Assembly (NCBI GenBank): GCA_051870875.1
Contig: JBJECG010000035.1
Location: 1-37,049 of the forward strand
Direction: 5' to 3'
Length of the DNA stretch: 37,049 bases
Origin: Aphodosoma sp051870875
Lineage (GTDB): Bacteria > Bacteroidota > Bacteroidia > Bacteroidales > Paludibacteraceae
Positions 34,152 through 37,049 of this stretch are shown one piece after another. Made by a program: the position numbers and the translations under genes. The first letter of the stretch is position 1; the number at the start of each line of letters is the position of its first letter. Below the pieces are notes generated by a model. That model did not search any database. It was not told where the DNA came from and worked only from the letters and a program-made list of their open reading frames with translations.

Positions 34152-34420
34152 TTATTTTGATGAAATGATGAATAAGTATATAACTGTACTGATATGCAAA
34201 GGATTACTTTCTCATCAAACATTCATCAAAAACAACTTGCTGATGAAAAGAGAAGACAGGTCAGGCAGACCAAGCCCGATAAGGCAAATGATGATTTTCT
34301 CTTTTGGTAAGTGCTTTGATGAAATTATGATAAGGATGTATAATACTGCTATCCAATAGCTTGGCATACACATTCATCAATTCATCGGTTTTACAATCAT
34401 CATCAAACCATAGGAAAATT
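34152..34420. repeat. Cluster of TTCATCAAA / TTTGATGAA motifs between helicase and primase genes
   Basis: No convincing gene. At least six copies of a TCATCAA core occur on both strands: 34155-34165, 34212-34219, 34222-34230, 34241-34248, 34315-34324, 34373-34380 and 34400-34407. They sit between two replication genes, as iterons or an origin would. A 64-codon frame here is mostly built from these repeats and is not called. Confidence 0.45.
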
Positions 34421-35386
34421 ATGAACATACAGGAAGTAAAAAACATACGCATTGCAGACTATCTGCAAAGTCTGGGCTACACGCCCGTCAAACAACAAGG
34501 CAACAGCCTTTGGTACAAATCACCGTTGAGAGAGGAAATAGACGCCTCGTTCAAGGTAAACACCGAACTTAATCAATGGTACGATTTCGGACTTGGCAAG
34601 GGCGGCAACATCATCGCATTGGCAGAGGAACTATACGCAACCGACTATGTGCCTTACTTGCTCAATAAGATAGCGGAGCGAGTACCGCACATCCGTCCCG
34701 TATCTTTCTCTTTTCGCCAGCAGTCATCCGAACCGAGTTTTCACCAGTTAGAGGTGGGAGAACTTACCCATCCTGCATTGCTCAGCTATTTGCAGGAACG
34801 AGGCATAAACACCGACTTGGCAAGGCAGGAATGTAAGGAACTACATTTCATCCATAACGGCAAGCCCTATTTCGCCATCGGTTTCCCGAATGTGGCAGGA
34901 GGGTATGAAGTGCGCAACCGTTTCTTCAAGGGCTGTATCGCACCGAAGGACATCAGCCATATCCGTCAGCAGGGAGAGCCGAGAGAGAAATGCCTCGTAT
35001 TCGAGGGTATGATGGACTACCTGTCATTTCTTGCGTTACGGATGAGGAACTGCCCGACCATGCCCAACCTTGACAGGCAGGATTACATCATCCTCAATTC
35101 GGTTGCCAATGTTTCCAAAGCAATGGATGTGCTACACGGCTATGAGCGCATCCACTGCCTGCTTGACAATGACGAGGCAGGAAGAAATGCGTACTTGGAA
35201 TTGGCGAGAGAGTTCAGCGGACGTATCCGGGACTTCTCCGACAACTACAACGGACACAAAGACCTGAACGATTACCTGTGTGGCAAGCCCATGTCCCAAT
35301 CGGTTGAGCCGATAAAAGAGAGGAAGCAAGTCCAATCCGCAAGGCGGATGATACAGCCACCGAAAAAGAAAGGGCTGAAGATGTAA
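34421..35386 (+). CDS. CHC2/toprim primase of the mobilizable element
   Basis: About 321 residues from ATG at 34421, MNIQEVKNIRIADYLQSLGY. The zinc-finger-like N-terminus (NSLWYKSPLREEIDASFKVN, WYDFGLGKGGNIIALAEEL) matches CHC2-type primases but with few cysteines. The toprim domain shows CLVFEGMMDYLSFLAL, ILNSVANV and HCLLDNDEAGRNA with the acidic metal-binding residues, then DNYNGHKDLNDYL. It resembles PrmN1 of NBU elements and is predicted to prime replication of the transferred strand. It precedes the oriT-like region and mob. Confidence 0.87.
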   Translation: MNIQEVKNIRIADYLQSLGYTPVKQQGNSLWYKSPLREEIDASFKVNTELNQWYDFGLGKGGNIIALAEELYATDYVPYLLNKIAERVPHIRPVSFSFRQQSSEPSFHQLEVGELTHPALLSYLQERGINTDLARQECKELHFIHNGKPYFAIGFPNVAGGYEVRNRFFKGCIAPKDISHIRQQGEPREKCLVFEGMMDYLSFLALRMRNCPTMPNLDRQDYIILNSVANVSKAMDVLHGYERIHCLLDNDEAGRNAYLELAREFSGRIRDFSDNYNGHKDLNDYLCGKPMSQSVEPIKERKQVQSARRMIQPPKKKGLKM

Positions 35387-35407
35387 GGGGATGCTTGCAG
35401 CGGCACG

Positions 35408-35492
35408 GGTATTTACCGATGGAAAATACCGTAGCTTATTAGGGAATTTTCCGAGCCGCATTGCAAGCAACGCTGAAAATTCCCCAATAAGC
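35408..35492 (+). other. Candidate oriT: inverted repeats upstream of the relaxase gene
   Basis: An 18-bp inverted repeat (35434-35451 and 35475-35492, one mismatch, core GGGAATTTTC / GAAAATTCCC) plus a smaller hairpin GGTATTT / AAATACC (35408-35430). They lie 105-190 bp before the relaxase ATG, where NBU-type elements have oriT. No nic site is defined. Confidence 0.5.
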
Positions 35493-35596
35493 CAAAGAGG
35501 TTGCACCTCTCTGGACTCTCCAAGACCAACGGCAACAGCCGTACACAAGCAATAATCAAACGATGTTTCACAAGCAGAATAAGAAAGGAATTATAT

Positions 35597-36901
35597 ATGG
35601 GATTCGTAGTATTACACATGGAAAAGGCGCACGGTTCCGACAGCGGAACGACCGCCCACATCGAGCGTTTCATCATACCGAAGAACGCAGACCCCACACG
35701 CACACATCTTAACCGAAAACTCATCACATACCACGATGGAATAAAAGACCGCACGGCTGCTATTCAGAAAAGATTGGAGGAAGCAGGACTGACACGCAAA
35801 ATCGGAAACAACCAAGTTCGGGCTATCCGTATCAACGTGTCGGGAACACACGAGGACATGAAGCGTATCGAAAAGGAGGGCAGACTTGATGAATGGTGTG
35901 CCGACAATATGAAATACTTTGCCGACCTGTTCGGCAGGGAGAATATCGTGGCAGCGCATCTGCACAGGGACGAGGAAACGCCACACATACACATCACACT
36001 CGTTCCAATTGTCAAAGGAGAACGTAAGCGCAAAAAACGTGAGGAACAGGCGAAGAAACGCTATCGCAAGAAACCAGCCAACACGGTGAGACTATGTGCC
36101 GATGACATCATGACACGCTTGAAACTGAAATCCTACCAAGACAGTTATGCCGTAGCAATGGCCAAGTACGGTCTGCAACGTGGTATAGACGGTTCACAGG
36201 CTCGTCACAAGTCCACACAGCAGTATTATCGGGATATACAGAAACTTGCCGACGGCTTGAAATCGGAAGTGGTGGATTTGCAGGAGCAGAAAGAAACGGC
36301 ACAAGAAGAACTCAGACGAGCCAAGAAAGAGGTGCAGACCGAGAAACTGAAAGGCGCAGCCACCACAGCGGCGACCCACATCGCTGAAAGTGTCGGTTCT
36401 CTTTTCGGCAGTAACAAGGTCAAGACATTGGAACGTAGGAACGAGGACTTGCAAGACCGTATCCTTGAACTTGAAGAAGAAGCACGACAAAGGGAACAGC
36501 AACAGGCAAAACACATACAGGAGATAACGGATGCTTACGAACAACGACACCGCAAGCTGTCAGAGTTCGTGGATTATGTCAAGCACTATTTTCCGTATGT
36601 AAAGAAACTGATGCCGACAATTAAATTCATGCGTGATACGCTGAACTTTGGCGATGCTGTCATCAGAAAATTATGCACGTTCAAGGATGTTTCTATCACA
36701 GGCGAGCTCTATTCTCGCGAGTTTAACCAACATTTCAGGGCTGACAAAACGATATGTTCACTTAAAGAGGACAAAGAGGGGAAATATAATCTCCACATAG
36801 ACGGAGTTTCACATGTCAGTTGGTTCAGACTGAAGAAAGAGGAGTTTATGGAGAGACTGAAACCACAAGCAAGGAGACAAAATCGGGGTATTAACTTGTA
36901 A
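35597..36901 (+). CDS. MobV-type relaxase (mobilization protein)
   Basis: About 434 residues from ATG at 35597, MGFVVLHMEKAHGSDSGTTA. The histidine triad is in AAHLHRDEETPHIHITLVPI (HxDE..PHxH), typical of MobV/Pre relaxases. A basic stretch follows (KRKKREEQAKKRYRKK), then a long coiled coil (about residues 210-325), and a C-terminal YFPYVKKLMPTIKF region. It nicks oriT and leads the strand through a conjugation channel supplied in trans. It is last in the element's plus-strand replication/mobilization set, and a terminator follows. Confidence 0.9.
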   Translation: MGFVVLHMEKAHGSDSGTTAHIERFIIPKNADPTRTHLNRKLITYHDGIKDRTAAIQKRLEEAGLTRKIGNNQVRAIRINVSGTHEDMKRIEKEGRLDEWCADNMKYFADLFGRENIVAAHLHRDEETPHIHITLVPIVKGERKRKKREEQAKKRYRKKPANTVRLCADDIMTRLKLKSYQDSYAVAMAKYGLQRGIDGSQARHKSTQQYYRDIQKLADGLKSEVVDLQEQKETAQEELRRAKKEVQTEKLKGAATTAATHIAESVGSLFGSNKVKTLERRNEDLQDRILELEEEARQREQQQAKHIQEITDAYEQRHRKLSEFVDYVKHYFPYVKKLMPTIKFMRDTLNFGDAVIRKLCTFKDVSITGELYSREFNQHFRADKTICSLKEDKEGKYNLHIDGVSHVSWFRLKKEEFMERLKPQARRQNRGINL

Positions 36902-36910
36902 ATCATCATA

Positions 36911-36948
36911 AAGTCCGTGATAGTTGAATGCCATATCACGGACTTTTT
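36911..36948 (+). terminator. Terminator after the relaxase gene
   Basis: AAGTCCGTGAT (36911-36921) and ATCACGGACTT (36935-36945) form an 11-bp stem with a 13-nt loop, followed by TTT. Confidence 0.85.
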
Positions 36949-36949
36949 G

Positions 36950-36957
36950 TACTTTTG
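36950..36957 (+). promoter_or_regulatory. -7-like promoter element near the right edge
   Basis: TACTTTTG fits TAnnTTTG, without a clear -33 TTTG. The remaining 92 bp hold no start codon with an open frame to the edge, so no gene is called there. Confidence 0.35.
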
Positions 36958-37049
36958 CAGTGGATTGAGGTGACTCTTTCCAAAGACATACGAGAAAAAG
37001 AAGAAGCGTTATGCTTATCTTGTAGAGCGGAAACCTGAGAAATTTCTGA

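Noticed and set aside
34165..34359. 64-codon plus-strand frame between helicase and primase
   Set aside because: Made largely of the TCATCAA repeat sequence, with no family resemblance.
36958..37049. Start of a further gene at the right edge
   Set aside because: The only ATG (37011) meets a stop after four codons, and the one frame open to the edge (from 36974) has no usual start codon.

Overview
The window looks like a chromosome segment from a Bacteroidales bacterium (phylum Bacteroidota). The evidence is the promoter style (TAnnTTTG at -7, TTTG at about -33, no clear Shine-Dalgarno sites), a three-gene SdhCAB/FrdCAB-type complex II, type IX secretion-associated families (DUF5103 plug domain, PorV/PorQ-like barrel, a C-terminal sorting-type domain), DUF4296, and an NBU-like mobilizable element. 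I cannot fix the genus.

Layout. Positions 1-20345 are mostly ordinary housekeeping genes on the minus strand: a partial prolyl-tRNA editing protein; an envelope cluster (HhH/beta-barrel protein, PorV/PorQ-like protein, MmcQ/YjbR protein); glycerate kinase; bactofilin; sdhCAB with a good promoter and a terminator; a DUF5103 protein; plus-strand rarA converging on an RsmF-like methyltransferase; lolA-like and ftsK; a CDF exporter and proS.

Positions 20603-26938 are the special region, bracketed by terminators. Read leftwards on the minus strand it holds: a tyrosine recombinase; a 198-bp segment bounded by perfect 25-bp inverted repeats that carries a consensus promoter; a secreted protein with two near-identical 91-residue repeats and a sorting-type C-terminus; a secreted protein with vWA-like sequence and a C-terminal formylglycine-generating-enzyme/C-type-lectin-fold domain ending in a variable repeat (VR); an HRDC-domain accessory protein; a DGR-type reverse transcriptase; and the template repeat (TR). 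TR and VR align without gaps over 133 bp. All 15 differences fall on TR adenines (coding sense) and alter 10 of 14 Asn codons, which identifies a diversity-generating retroelement (DGR). The inverted repeats next to the recombinase look like an invertible promoter. As written, the consensus promoter points away from the DGR operon, so this copy is probably off or low. The proposal is a phase-variable DGR in which one DNA flip switches both display of the hypervariable protein and its mutagenesis.

Positions 26976-30782 return to housekeeping: a DUF4296 lipoprotein, lspA, a TraR/DksA-like protein, and an MlaF/MlaE-type ABC pair. From about 31 kb to the right edge (plus strand) is an NBU-like integrative mobilizable element: tyrosine integrase, small conserved ORF, P4-type helicase, toprim primase, and MobV-type relaxase with a candidate oriT region. 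Its outer ends cannot be placed from this window.
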